From: Desulfohalobiaceae bacterium
GTDB lineage: Bacteria > Desulfobacterota > Desulfovibrionia > Desulfovibrionales > Desulfothermaceae
Assembly: GCA_021737115.1 (NCBI GenBank)
Contig: JAIPER010000106.1
Span: 1-9,674, forward strand
Reading direction: 5' to 3'
DNA length: 9,674 nt
Part shown: piece after piece, positions 1 through 6,797 of the stretch
How positions within the stretch are numbered: position 1 is the stretch's first letter
How the letters are laid out: each line of letters opens with the position of its first letter
The notes under the pieces: generated by a model
What the model was told of the DNA's origin: nothing
The model's database searches: none
Seen by the model: only the letters and a program-made list of their open reading frames with translations
Made by a program: the position numbers and the translations under genes

Positions 1-720
1 ACCGGAGGCCTCTATGAACTCGGTCATGAGCAGCGGCAGAAAGGCCATGCTCGGCACCATGATGAGCATGGTGGCCATCCTGGAGAGCAGGATGCCCAAC
101 ACCCTGACACTGCGGCTCATGGCCAGAAAAGTGGCCGGCAAGGATACTCTGGTCTCTGACTGTTGGCCGGTATTCCTGGCCGGTAGAAAGAAGAACACCA
201 ACACCAGAGACAGAGCACTGAGCCCGGACATGGCGTAAAAGGCCGAATTCATCCCCCAGATATCCAGAAACACTCCTCCGATAATCGGTCCGCCGCCAAT
301 GCCGGAAAAAAGGGCGATGTTCAATTGTCCCATGTACTTGCCCTCCTGGCCTCTGGGGGCCATTTCCCCGATATAGGCCATGGCGATGGGCACGATCATG
401 GCCGAACCGACGCCGTGCAGAATACGGATCAAAACGAGATGCCCAACCGTGTCGGCCGAAGTGAAGAGAGTCCCGACCACGGCGTAGACCAGCAGGCCGC
501 AGACCAGAAACCGTTTTTTCCCGTAGCGGTCTGCATACCCGCCGACCAGCGGCTGCACTAACCCGCGGCTCAAGGAAAACCCGGCCACGATAAGCCCCAG
601 ACTCAGGCCGGTGGCACCCAGTTCGGTGGCGTAGAGGGGCATCACCGGGGCGATGATGCCGATGCCGATCAGAGCGATAAATACCGCCAGGAGCAGGGTA
701 ACCAGAATACGCCTGTCCAT
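1..720 (-). CDS. MFS transporter, drug-exporter-like, N-terminal part (truncated by window edge)
   Basis: Reading the minus strand from the ATG at 720-718 gives 240 uninterrupted codons to the left edge, so the C-terminal half is outside the window. The product is very hydrophobic, with a first membrane helix at about residues 4-30 and at least six to seven helices overall. Residues 60-70 (GGYADRYGKKR) match MFS motif A, the loop between helices 2 and 3. Residues 140-149 fit motif C (GxxxGPxxGG) in helix 5, which is typical of the drug:H+ antiporter branches. An inner-membrane proton-coupled exporter is therefore likely; the substrate cannot be read from sequence. The start is supported by AAAAGGAG (complement of 732-739), though its 11-base spacing to the ATG is long. 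The gene is divergent from the lipoprotein gene at 1109. A non-drug MFS exporter remains possible. Confidence 0.9.
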   Translation of the reverse strand, partial: MDRRILVTLLLAVFIALIGIGIIAPVMPLYATELGATGLSLGLIVAGFSLSRGLVQPLVGGYADRYGKKRFLVCGLLVYAVVGTLFTSADTVGHLVLIRILHGVGSAMIVPIAMAYIGEMAPRGQEGKYMGQLNIALFSGIGGGPIIGGVFLDIWGMNSAFYAMSGLSALSLVLVFFFLPARNTGQQSETRVSLPATFLAMSRSVRVLGILLSRMATMLIMVPSMAFLPLLMTEFIEASG

Positions 721-731
721 AAGGGTCCGAA

Positions 732-739
732 CTCCTTTT
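732..739 (-). promoter_or_regulatory. Ribosome binding site of the MFS gene
   Basis: The minus strand reads AAAAGGAG here, 11 bases before the ATG. The spacing is longer than the usual 5-9, but there is no other purine-rich site or alternative start nearby. Confidence 0.55.
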
Positions 740-880
740 GCTTGAAATCATCCGGCGGGGTTCAGGCAGGATGCTTCTCTTTTTCAAGAGCGGGCTGTAT
801 GCAGATTCGAAAAACATGTCCTCGCCACAGAAAGCAGACTTTAAAGCTTTTTTCCGGTCTTAGCAAATTCAAAGCCAAAA

Positions 881-911
881 TTTACACTTGATTTTTCCAA
901 TTGTGTATGAT
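881..911 (+). promoter_or_regulatory. Candidate sigma-70-type promoter for the lipoprotein gene
   Basis: TTTACA at 881-886 and TATGAT at 906-911 each match the -35 and -10 consensus at five of six positions, with a 19-base spacer that is slightly long. Transcription would start near 918 and give a leader of about 190 bases. Because the region is AT-rich, chance matches are likely; a weaker alternative -10 (CATAAT, 1029-1034) lies nearer the gene. Confidence 0.3.
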
Positions 912-1095
912 CATATTGGTACATATTTTTCAGACAAAAATTACGTCAATTTCAAGGATTAGACCTTTTTTTGGAAAATGTTTTTGCATACCGTTTTGGC
1001 AACTCGTTAATTTTCTTATCTTCAACATCATAATATGTTCAATTTTCAATCTTAAATTCCAGAGCCGAGACTCGATCACTCAACCAGAAGTATTC

Positions 1096-1102
1096 AGGAG
1101 GA
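1096..1102 (+). promoter_or_regulatory. Strong ribosome binding site of the Ig-like lipoprotein gene
   Basis: AGGAGGA sits six bases before the ATG at 1109. This near-perfect Shine-Dalgarno sequence fixes the start and rejects the competing upstream frame that begins at 901. Confidence 0.85.
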
Positions 1103-1108
1103 AGGTTT

Positions 1109-2728
1109 ATGAACATGAAACGCTCTGTTGTCTATGGTCCGACGCTGCTCATTCTCTTTTTGTTCACGTTTGCCCTGATTGCCGGATGCGGGGGGGAGCC
1201 GGAACTCGACAAGATAACGGTCAGCCCGGCGGACAAAACCGTTACCATCGGCGAGACCATCGAATTCAAGGCCGAAGCTGTGTCTGCAGAAGGCGAACCC
1301 ATGCCCGAAGCAGAGATCAACTGGTCTCTGGAGCCTGCCGACAAAGGATCTCTAGACAACTCCGGAGTTTTCACGGCAGAAAAACCCGGAAAAGTGGTGG
1401 TCAAGGCCTCTTCCGGAGAAGTTTCCGGTCAGGCCCGGGCCGTGATCGAATCCAGAGAAGTGGCCGCGATCAGGCTCAAACCCGAAAAAGAGAAAGCCCT
1501 TCCCGGCAGTCGGATACAGGTTGAAGGCGATCTCCTGGCCGCTGACGACGAACCGGCCGGATTCAACACAGTCACCCTGAGCGCGGCGACACCCGGGACA
1601 GAGCTTTCTACCGAGAGTATAGATGTCGACAGAGATGGCGGGTTCTCGTTTGCGATCACCCTGGGATCAAAACCCGGCCCGAACACGGTCCTCTTGAAAT
1701 CAGGCCCTGTTCAGAAAGAACTGGTCCTTGGGGGAACCAAAATCATGAAACTGGCCATACGGCCCGAGAAAGAGACCTTCGAGGTCAACCAAGAAGTTGA
1801 CTTTGAGGCCGTCGGCTTCGACCAGTACGGAAACAGCCGTTCGCTTGAGGTCAAGTGGTCACTGAGCGGAAACAAGGCCAAACTGATCGAGGACGGCCGG
1901 GTCAAGATGCTCGGGACGGGCGAGGCGGTTCTCATGGCTGACTACAAAGAACTCACCCAGGGGCGGCCATTCTCCATCGTCCCCGGAGAACTGGCCGAGA
2001 TGAGCCTCCACCCCGAGAAGGTGACTCTGAAGGCCGGTCAGAGCGCCTATATCAAAGTCACCGGCCAGAACAGCCATGGGCATATCCTGCCTGTCAAGCC
2101 CTCCTGGTCCCTGAGTGAAGACCTTGGTGACATCGAGCAGGACGGGCTCTTCGTGGCCAAAAAGGCCGGGACCGGAACCATTACCGCCACAGCCGATGAG
2201 GTGACCGCCTCCATCCCGGTCGAAGTCGAGCCGGGTTTTCTGGCGGACATCGAAATCAAGCTCGAAAAGACCAAGCTTACCGCCGGCCAGGATCTCGCCC
2301 TTCAGGCCCAGGGCTTTGACGCCTTCGGCAATCCCGTACCTGTCGAACCGGTCTGGAGCCTGGATAAGGCCCTGGGAAGGATCGACAAGGAAGAATCACT
2401 GCTCACGGTCTACCAGAGCGGCCAGGGAGAAATCAGAGCCCAGAAGGGCAACATCCTGAAGTCCTTGCAGATAGAGGTTTCTCCGGCAAAACTGAACCGG
2501 CTGCAGATCCTTCCGGCCAACCCCACGCTCCAGGCCGGCGACAGTGTTACCTTCGAAGTCAAGGGCTTTGATCGCTTCGACAATCCGGTTGAGATCGATC
2601 CATCCCTTAAGCTTCGGGACAAACTGGGTGTACTGGAAGCAAACGGTACGTTCAAGGCAAAAGTCGCCGGCAACACTGTCCTCACGGCCAAGCAGGGCGA
2701 AATAGAGACCAGTACCTTCTGGCCGTGA
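1109..2728 (+). CDS. Large Ig-like (Big_2-repeat) lipoprotein, 5' part before a frameshift
   Basis: This 539-codon frame encodes the N-terminal third of a large surface lipoprotein. Residues 4-27 form a lipoprotein signal: basic start, hydrophobic stretch, then lipobox I-A-G-C with the lipidated cysteine at C27. Gly follows the Cys, so by the E. coli Lol rule the protein would go to the outer membrane. Mature domains are: Ig-like 1 (about 32-119); a divergent domain (about 120-213) with a D-x-D-x-D-G-G-F-S turn, loosely like Glucodextran_B-type folds; then Big_2-like repeats from about residues 214, 298, 381 and 465. The repeat signature is a Pro-Gly linker, 'L.AG', 'D.fGN', a Trp, 'lG.i..dG.f.A', and 'aGtg.itA'. 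The last repeat loses its final strand when the frame ends in T-F-W-P-stop, whereas its continuation is found one frame over at 2717 onward. Intact, the protein would be 1,489 residues. A role as surface stalk, adhesin or cell-envelope scaffold is inferred from domain type; no ligand or enzyme domain is visible. Confidence 0.85.
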   Translation: MNMKRSVVYGPTLLILFLFTFALIAGCGGEPELDKITVSPADKTVTIGETIEFKAEAVSAEGEPMPEAEINWSLEPADKGSLDNSGVFTAEKPGKVVVKASSGEVSGQARAVIESREVAAIRLKPEKEKALPGSRIQVEGDLLAADDEPAGFNTVTLSAATPGTELSTESIDVDRDGGFSFAITLGSKPGPNTVLLKSGPVQKELVLGGTKIMKLAIRPEKETFEVNQEVDFEAVGFDQYGNSRSLEVKWSLSGNKAKLIEDGRVKMLGTGEAVLMADYKELTQGRPFSIVPGELAEMSLHPEKVTLKAGQSAYIKVTGQNSHGHILPVKPSWSLSEDLGDIEQDGLFVAKKAGTGTITATADEVTASIPVEVEPGFLADIEIKLEKTKLTAGQDLALQAQGFDAFGNPVPVEPVWSLDKALGRIDKEESLLTVYQSGQGEIRAQKGNILKSLQIEVSPAKLNRLQILPANPTLQAGDSVTFEVKGFDRFDNPVEIDPSLKLRDKLGVLEANGTFKAKVAGNTVLTAKQGEIETSTFWP

Positions 2729-5289
2729 TTCCGGGGAAAATGGTGGAGGCGGTCCTGGATCCGAAGAAAGCGGTGACTCTGAAAGCCGGCCAGGTGAAGG
2801 AGTTCACCGTTTTCGGCCTGGATGCCCTGGAGAACACCGTTCCCTCCAGGGCAACCTGGAAGCTCAGTCCGTCCGATCTGGGGACGGTGGACAACCAGGG
2901 GGTCCTGACCGCTAAAAAGACCGGGAAGGGAACCATTGCGGCAGAGATTACAGATCTCAGGACAGAAACCGTCCTGCAAGTCGAGAACACGGTTCAGGTC
3001 AAGCCCGGCGAACCGGTCAAGATAGAGATCGATCCGGAAAAAGCGAGTCTGGGGGCCGGTGAAAAGCGGGCCTTTCAGGCCACGGTCTTTGATAAGTTCG
3101 ATAACGAGATCAACACATCGGTCAACTGGAGCCTGAAAAACGAATCAATCGGCTCCATCTCCAAAAACGGGATCTTCAAAGCCGTCAAATCAGGAACATG
3201 GATGATCACGGCCGGGGTCAAAAACATCAGGGCCCAGGCAAAGGTCTCCGTGTCTCCGGGAGAGATCGCCTACAACAACGTCACCCCGGCCGCTCTGAGC
3301 CTCAAGGCCGGTGAAACGCAGAAGCTGGAAGCGGTCAGCGAAGACAGGTTCGGAAACGTGATCCCTGCGGACGTGGTCTGGAAGGTCCATCCCAAGGACC
3401 TGGGACACGTCACCGAAGACAACATCTTTGTGGCCCAACAAAAGGGTCAGGGCTACCTCACGGCGGTGGCCAACGACATCGCCCAGAAACTGCCCCTGGA
3501 GGTCAACAAAGGCCCCCTGTCCAGGATCAGTATCACCACCCCCAGACAGAATGTGCCCTCGGGAACGACCATCGCTTTGCAGGCCAAAGGGACCGACCCC
3601 GGGAAGAACCCGGTCGAGGTCAAGCCGAACTGGTCGGTTCAACCGGATAAAGCCGGCCGGATCGACGAGCAGGGAAACTTCACCGCCAAAAAAGTGGGGG
3701 CAGTGACCATAACCGCAAAATCCCAGGGGGTCGAATCATCCGTGACCCTCGAGGTTGTTCCCGGACAAGCCTCGGAAATCAAGGTCGAAAACCAGAAACC
3801 CATAGAACTGACAGCAGGCCACAGCAGCCAACTCGAACTGCAGGCCTTTGATCAATACGGCAACCGCATCCAAGACCCAGATTTTTCCTTTCAGGTAGAG
3901 GACAAACTGGGCTCCGTGCTTGCAGACAACCGGTTCAAGGCCCAAAAGTCGGGAAGCGGGAATATCGTCGTCAGCCTCGGTCAGGCCAAAACCGAGATCC
4001 CGGTCAAGGTTGAGACAGGACCGGTGCAGCGCATCGAGGTCAAACCGGAACAGGCCAAGGTGACCTCTGGCTCGAAACTCACCTTCAAGGCCCAGGCCTT
4101 CGATCAGGAAGACAATCCGGTTGAACTCGACCCCAACTGGACCGTGATCGGCGGCATCGGATCGATCACGGAAAACGGGGAGTTCACCGCCCACAGCGTG
4201 GGACAGGGCTTTGTCAGCTGCCAGATGTCCGGTGTAGCCGGCTTGAGCCAGGTACAGATCGAACCAGGGAAGGTGGCCCGGATCGAAGTCAATCCCGGCA
4301 AAATGACCTTGACAGCCGGCGAAAGCGGACAATTCAAGGCCACCGCCTTTGACGCCCAGGGCAACACGGTCCCGGTTAAATTCTCCTGGTCGCTGGTGGA
4401 AGGCCAGGACCTGGGAAAAATAGAAGAGGACGGTTTGTTCAAGGCCCAAAAAGCGGGGAACGTTCAACTAACCGCCGAGGCCCAAAACATCCGGGGCAAG
4501 GCCTCAGTCGAGATCGTCCCGGCAGAAATCAGCGAACTGACCCTGAGTCGGCAAAAACTGGAACTGGTTTCCGGGGAAACGGCCCAACTCAAAGCAATGG
4601 GCCAGGACCCCTATGGAAACACGGTCCAGGTCGACCCCGAGTGGACCGTTCAGCCGAAATCCCTGGCCGTTATCGGTCCAAAGGGTCAAATCACGGGGCA
4701 AAAGGCCGGGACAGGGACGGCAACGGCCAGCCGGAACGGCCTGTCTGCAAGCCTCGAACTGACCGTAACCCCGGGGCCGCTTGATTCCATCAGGATCCAG
4801 CCCCCGGACGGACCGTATCAAGCCGGGAAGACCTATGATTTCGAAGCTATCGGGCTGGATAAAGGCGACAACAAGATCCAGATCAGCCCCAACTGGGCCG
4901 TGACCACTCACATCGGGAATATAGACCGGGAAAGCGGGGAGTTCACTGCCCGGAAAGTGGGGACCGGATCGGTCGAGGCCTACCTGAAAGGCATCGTGGC
5001 CTCCCGGGATATCGAGGTGGTCCCCGGAGATCTGGCCCAGCTCTTTATCGATCCCAACCCGGTCACGGTCAAGTCCGGCCGGACACAGACCTTCGCGGTC
5101 AAAGGGGTGGACAAAGAAAGGAATGAGGTCCAGGTGCCAGAACTGACCTGGAATGTGGATGGAGACATCGGCTCCTTCCAAAAACCCGGTGAATTTACCG
5201 CCACCAGACAGGGCAGCGGCAAGATTACCGCGGAAACCAACGGCCTGAAAGCAGAGTCCTATGTGACCGTGGTCGCCGGTGAACCGGAT
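1748..5289 (+). repeat. Array of fourteen Big_2-like domain-coding units, period about 252 bp
   Basis: Using the first strand of each domain as marker, units start at 1748, 2000, 2249, 2501, 2749, 3022, 3274, 3526, 3778, 4033, 4282, 4537, 4789 and 5041, and the Big_1 cap begins at 5290. Most steps are 249, 252 or 255 bases (83-85 codons); the step to 3022 is 273 because of a longer linker. The only step not divisible by three is 2501 to 2749 (248), where the reading frame breaks. A further Ig-like unit precedes the array at about 1202-1465, followed by a non-matching domain at about 1466-1747. Similarity is at protein level; nucleotide identity between units is modest. Confidence 0.8.
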
Positions 5290-5577
5290 ATTGATAACAC
5301 CAGGGTCAGGGCCAAGCAGGCCTCTGTCCCGGCTAACGGACAGGCCGCCGCCACCATAATCATCGAGGTCAGAGACAATTACAACAATCCGGTGCCCGAT
5401 GCCCGGGTCAAACTGGTTTCCAACAGACAGGCCGACAGCATCCAGCAGCCCGGCAAGACCGATGACCAGGGCAGGACAGTCGGCCAGGTGACCTCGGAAA
5501 CAGCGGGCACCAGCACCATAACCGCCCTGGTCGACCAGGAGGCGGTGCGGGACACCGTCAGCATGCGTTTCAGGTAA
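2725..5577 (+). CDS. Ig-like repeat lipoprotein, 3' part after the frameshift (Big_2 repeats plus C-terminal Big_1)
   Basis: This frame continues the lipoprotein begun at 1109. Read from the GTG at 2725 it gives 950 residues with no signal peptide and no Shine-Dalgarno sequence before the GTG, so it is best read as the downstream part of one gene, not a separate gene. It holds ten Big_2-like repeats starting at residues about 9, 100, 184, 268, 352, 437, 520, 605, 689 and 773. Residues 856-950 form a different, Big_1 (invasin/intimin-type) domain, recognised by 'VPANGQAAATIIIEVRDNYN', 'NPVPDARV', 'TDDQGR' and 'AGTSTITA'. The fragment has a single cysteine (in V-S-C-Q, nt about 4215), so the full mature protein would have only this plus the lipidated Cys. 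Repeats are clearly homologous but divergent, arguing against very recent tandem duplication. The stop at 5575-5577 lies inside a hairpin. Function is inferred as an extended surface rod. Confidence 0.85.
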   Translation: MIPGKMVEAVLDPKKAVTLKAGQVKEFTVFGLDALENTVPSRATWKLSPSDLGTVDNQGVLTAKKTGKGTIAAEITDLRTETVLQVENTVQVKPGEPVKIEIDPEKASLGAGEKRAFQATVFDKFDNEINTSVNWSLKNESIGSISKNGIFKAVKSGTWMITAGVKNIRAQAKVSVSPGEIAYNNVTPAALSLKAGETQKLEAVSEDRFGNVIPADVVWKVHPKDLGHVTEDNIFVAQQKGQGYLTAVANDIAQKLPLEVNKGPLSRISITTPRQNVPSGTTIALQAKGTDPGKNPVEVKPNWSVQPDKAGRIDEQGNFTAKKVGAVTITAKSQGVESSVTLEVVPGQASEIKVENQKPIELTAGHSSQLELQAFDQYGNRIQDPDFSFQVEDKLGSVLADNRFKAQKSGSGNIVVSLGQAKTEIPVKVETGPVQRIEVKPEQAKVTSGSKLTFKAQAFDQEDNPVELDPNWTVIGGIGSITENGEFTAHSVGQGFVSCQMSGVAGLSQVQIEPGKVARIEVNPGKMTLTAGESGQFKATAFDAQGNTVPVKFSWSLVEGQDLGKIEEDGLFKAQKAGNVQLTAEAQNIRGKASVEIVPAEISELTLSRQKLELVSGETAQLKAMGQDPYGNTVQVDPEWTVQPKSLAVIGPKGQITGQKAGTGTATASRNGLSASLELTVTPGPLDSIRIQPPDGPYQAGKTYDFEAIGLDKGDNKIQISPNWAVTTHIGNIDRESGEFTARKVGTGSVEAYLKGIVASRDIEVVPGDLAQLFIDPNPVTVKSGRTQTFAVKGVDKERNEVQVPELTWNVDGDIGSFQKPGEFTATRQGSGKITAETNGLKAESYVTVVAGEPDIDNTRVRAKQASVPANGQAAATIIIEVRDNYNNPVPDARVKLVSNRQADSIQQPGKTDDQGRTVGQVTSETAGTSTITALVDQEAVRDTVSMRFR

Positions 5578-5620
5578 TATTTTTCCCTGGTGACTAAACC
5601 GTCACCAGGGAAAAATATTA
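5575..5620 (+). repeat. Perfect 20-bp inverted repeat enclosing the lipoprotein stop codon
   Basis: Bases 5575-5594 are the exact reverse complement of 5601-5620, with a six-base loop (TAAACC). The 5' arm begins with the TAA stop codon. The core pairs CCCTGGTGAC with GTCACCAGGG. The arms carry T5 before and A5 after the core, the reverse of a normal intrinsic terminator, so this hairpin alone is not a canonical terminator on either strand. It could protect the mRNA 3' end or be an insertion remnant. A true terminator follows 17 bases later. Confidence 0.85.
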
Positions 5621-5637
5621 CACCACACCAAAGACAT

Positions 5638-5676
5638 AAAAAACTCCGGCCCTCTCTTGGGTCGGAGTTTTTTTTT
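5638..5676 (+). terminator. Intrinsic terminator of the lipoprotein gene (possibly bidirectional)
   Basis: A stem ACTCCGGCCC (5643-5652) pairs with GGGTCGGAGT (5659-5668) with one G-U pair, loop TCTCTT, followed by a run of nine T (5668-5676). An A6 run before the stem would supply a U-tract for transcripts from the other direction. Confidence 0.9.
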
Positions 5677-5735
5677 GATCCAATAGTGGTTGTCTTTCCA
5701 GGCAGGTGAAACTGGACCAATCAAATTTTTTCGAG

Positions 5736-5871
5736 CTGTGCGGTTAGCCTAGGCCCTTTCAAAAATTCCATGCCGTAAGGGCAGAGCATGCTCTGCCCAA
5801 GAGGGTTTAAAGGAACGTGATCATTCAGTTTATGGCGCAACATGCTGCGCCCCTACAAGACAACCGCACAG
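5736..5871. mobile_element. MITE/REP-like non-coding element with inverted ends and two palindromic cores
   Basis: CTGTGCGGTT at 5736-5745 is repeated inverted as AACCGCACAG at 5862-5871. Between them are a perfect 20-bp palindrome, GGGCAGAGCATGCTCTGCCC (5779-5798), and a second, imperfect palindrome GGCGCAACATGCTGCGCC (5834-5851). The two cores are related and face each other: GTAAGGGCAGAGCATG on the plus strand and GTAGGGGCGCAGCATG on the minus strand. Such paired palindromes resemble dispersed non-autonomous elements found in many proteobacterial genomes. No ORF lies inside. Copy number elsewhere in the genome cannot be judged from this window, so the mobile assignment is inference. Confidence 0.5.
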
Positions 5872-5908
5872 GTCCAATTTTTTTGTTCGAACATATGTCC
5901 TGTGAATT

Positions 5909-5935
5909 TTGACAAACAGGTTTGGATAGGATAAT
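5909..5935 (+). promoter_or_regulatory. Candidate sigma-70 promoter for the DUF3782/thioesterase genes
   Basis: A perfect -35 box TTGACA (5909-5914) is followed after 15 bases by GATAAT (5930-5935), five of six matches to the -10 consensus. The spacer is shorter than ideal. It lies about 50 bases before the ATG at 5985, just beyond the preceding repeat element. Confidence 0.5.
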
Positions 5936-5984
5936 TCTTTACTAACAAAATCTCAAACTTGTCCTTGCTCAAAGGGGTACAGCC

Positions 5985-6797
5985 ATGCCGTCACTGCAAG
6001 AGCTGAAAAAGGCCATCCTGTCTGATCTTCCCAAATTGATGGAAGCCGACCCGGACATTCGTGATTTCATACTGCGAATGACCAGGGAAATGTATGCTGG
6101 AAAACAGGAAACAGAAAGCCGATTTGACCGCATGATGGAAGAGCTGAAAAGAGATCGTGAAGCCCGGGATAAAAAATGGGCGGCCCAAGAAAAAAAATGG
6201 GAAGCCCAGGAAGAGAGATGGAAAGACCAGGAGGAGAGATGGAAAGCCCAGGAGGAGAGATGGAAAGCCCAGGAAGAGAGATGGAAAGACCAGGAGGAGA
6301 GATGGAAAGCCCAGGATAAAAAATGGGAGGAAAATCAAAAGACGATAAACAGTATCCTCAAGTCTATACAGTCACAAGAGAGGAGATACGATTCGACCAT
6401 TGGGGCCTTGGGTGCACGATGGGGACTACATTCTGAAGCTGCCTTCCGCAACGGTTTAAAGGCCATCCTGGAAGAATCTTTCGGGGTCAAGGTTGAGCGT
6501 TACGAAGATTATGACCATGAGGGTCAGGTGTTCGGTCGTCCCGAGCAGATTGAAATGGACTTGATTATTTATAACGGCACCGTGATCCTCTGTGAAATCA
6601 AATCGTCCATGGATAAGGCCGGCATGTACATTTTCTGGCGCAAGAAACAATTTTATGAGCAAAAACACGGGATAGAGATAAGCCGGGCCATGATCATATC
6701 CCCCATGATAGACGACCCAGGCAAACGCGTTGCTCGAGAGCTGGGCATTGAAATTTACTCCTATGCCGACAGAGTAAAAATTTCCGATGACAAGTAA
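5985..6797 (+). CDS. DUF3782-like coiled-coil protein with PD-(D/E)XK nuclease-like fold
   Basis: The 270-residue product has three parts. Residues 1-60 are a charged helical N-terminus. Residues 61-117 are a coiled coil in which Trp occurs exactly every seven residues (W65, 72, 79, 86, 93, 100, 107, 114), mostly in the unit E-E-R-W-K-A-Q. Residues about 140-265 are a compact domain starting 'LGARWGLHSEAAF', typical of DUF3782 proteins. It carries a PD-(D/E)XK-like set: E151, D192, then E204-x-K206 in 'ILCEIKSS', so a metal-dependent nuclease fold is likely. The cellular role of the family is not established; DNA cleavage is inference from the motif. The start is preceded by AAAGGGG (5971-5977), a weak binding site. 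The gene is visibly more A-rich than its neighbours, which suggests acquisition from elsewhere. Its 3' end overlaps the thioesterase gene by 11 bases. Confidence 0.8.
   Translation: MPSLQELKKAILSDLPKLMEADPDIRDFILRMTREMYAGKQETESRFDRMMEELKRDREARDKKWAAQEKKWEAQEERWKDQEERWKAQEERWKAQEERWKDQEERWKAQDKKWEENQKTINSILKSIQSQERRYDSTIGALGARWGLHSEAAFRNGLKAILEESFGVKVERYEDYDHEGQVFGRPEQIEMDLIIYNGTVILCEIKSSMDKAGMYIFWRKKQFYEQKHGIEISRAMIISPMIDDPGKRVARELGIEIYSYADRVKISDDK
6168..6335 (+). repeat. 21-bp in-frame tandem repeat encoding Trp heptads
   Basis: Eight 21-base units lie end to end. Five central units (6210-6230, 6231-6251, 6252-6272, 6273-6293, 6294-6314) are nearly identical and fall into two types, A ending GACCAG and B ending CCCAG, in the order A-B-B-A-B. 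The outer units are more diverged. The identical 42-base A-B blocks at 6210-6251 and 6273-6314 point to recent duplication by slippage or recombination. The period preserves the reading frame. Confidence 0.9.

Larger units (their letters stand above)
721..1108. other. Divergent intergenic region, AT-rich core
   Basis: These 388 bases separate the divergent MFS and lipoprotein genes. The part from about 840 to 1060 is strikingly AT-rich compared with the GC-rich coding DNA on both sides, with many T and A runs. It must hold promoters in both directions. An open frame starting at 901 crosses into the lipoprotein gene in another frame and shows no protein-like character, so I do not call it. I see no RNA gene or clear operator palindrome here. 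Confidence 0.6.

Noticed and set aside
996..1010. Sigma-54 promoter (TTGGCA-type box) before the lipoprotein gene
   Set aside because: The -24-like TGGCA is present, but no TTGC-type -12 element follows at the required spacing.
1190..1196. Run of seven G just after the lipobox cysteine codon as a phase-variation switch
   Set aside because: Seven is short for a slipping tract, and the frame is open as given; without strain data there is no support.
901..1524. 207-codon plus-strand frame in the intergenic region and the start of the lipoprotein gene
   Set aside because: It overlaps the lipoprotein gene in another frame, has no ribosome binding site, and its second half is Arg/Ser/Gly-rich out-of-frame translation.
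2705..2728. Programmed -1 ribosomal frameshift joining the two lipoprotein ORFs
   Set aside because: There is no X-XXY-YYZ slippery site and no obvious downstream stimulatory hairpin; a one-base deletion explains the data better.
3736..5181. Long minus-strand frames (243 and 225 codons) opposite the Ig-like array
   Set aside because: They mirror the repeat-coding strand, have repeated low-complexity patterns and no family motifs; the plus strand has a clear domain array.
6168..6335. CRISPR-like short regular repeats
   Set aside because: Units are directly adjacent with no spacers, and the period is 21 bases in frame with a protein; it is a coding tandem repeat.
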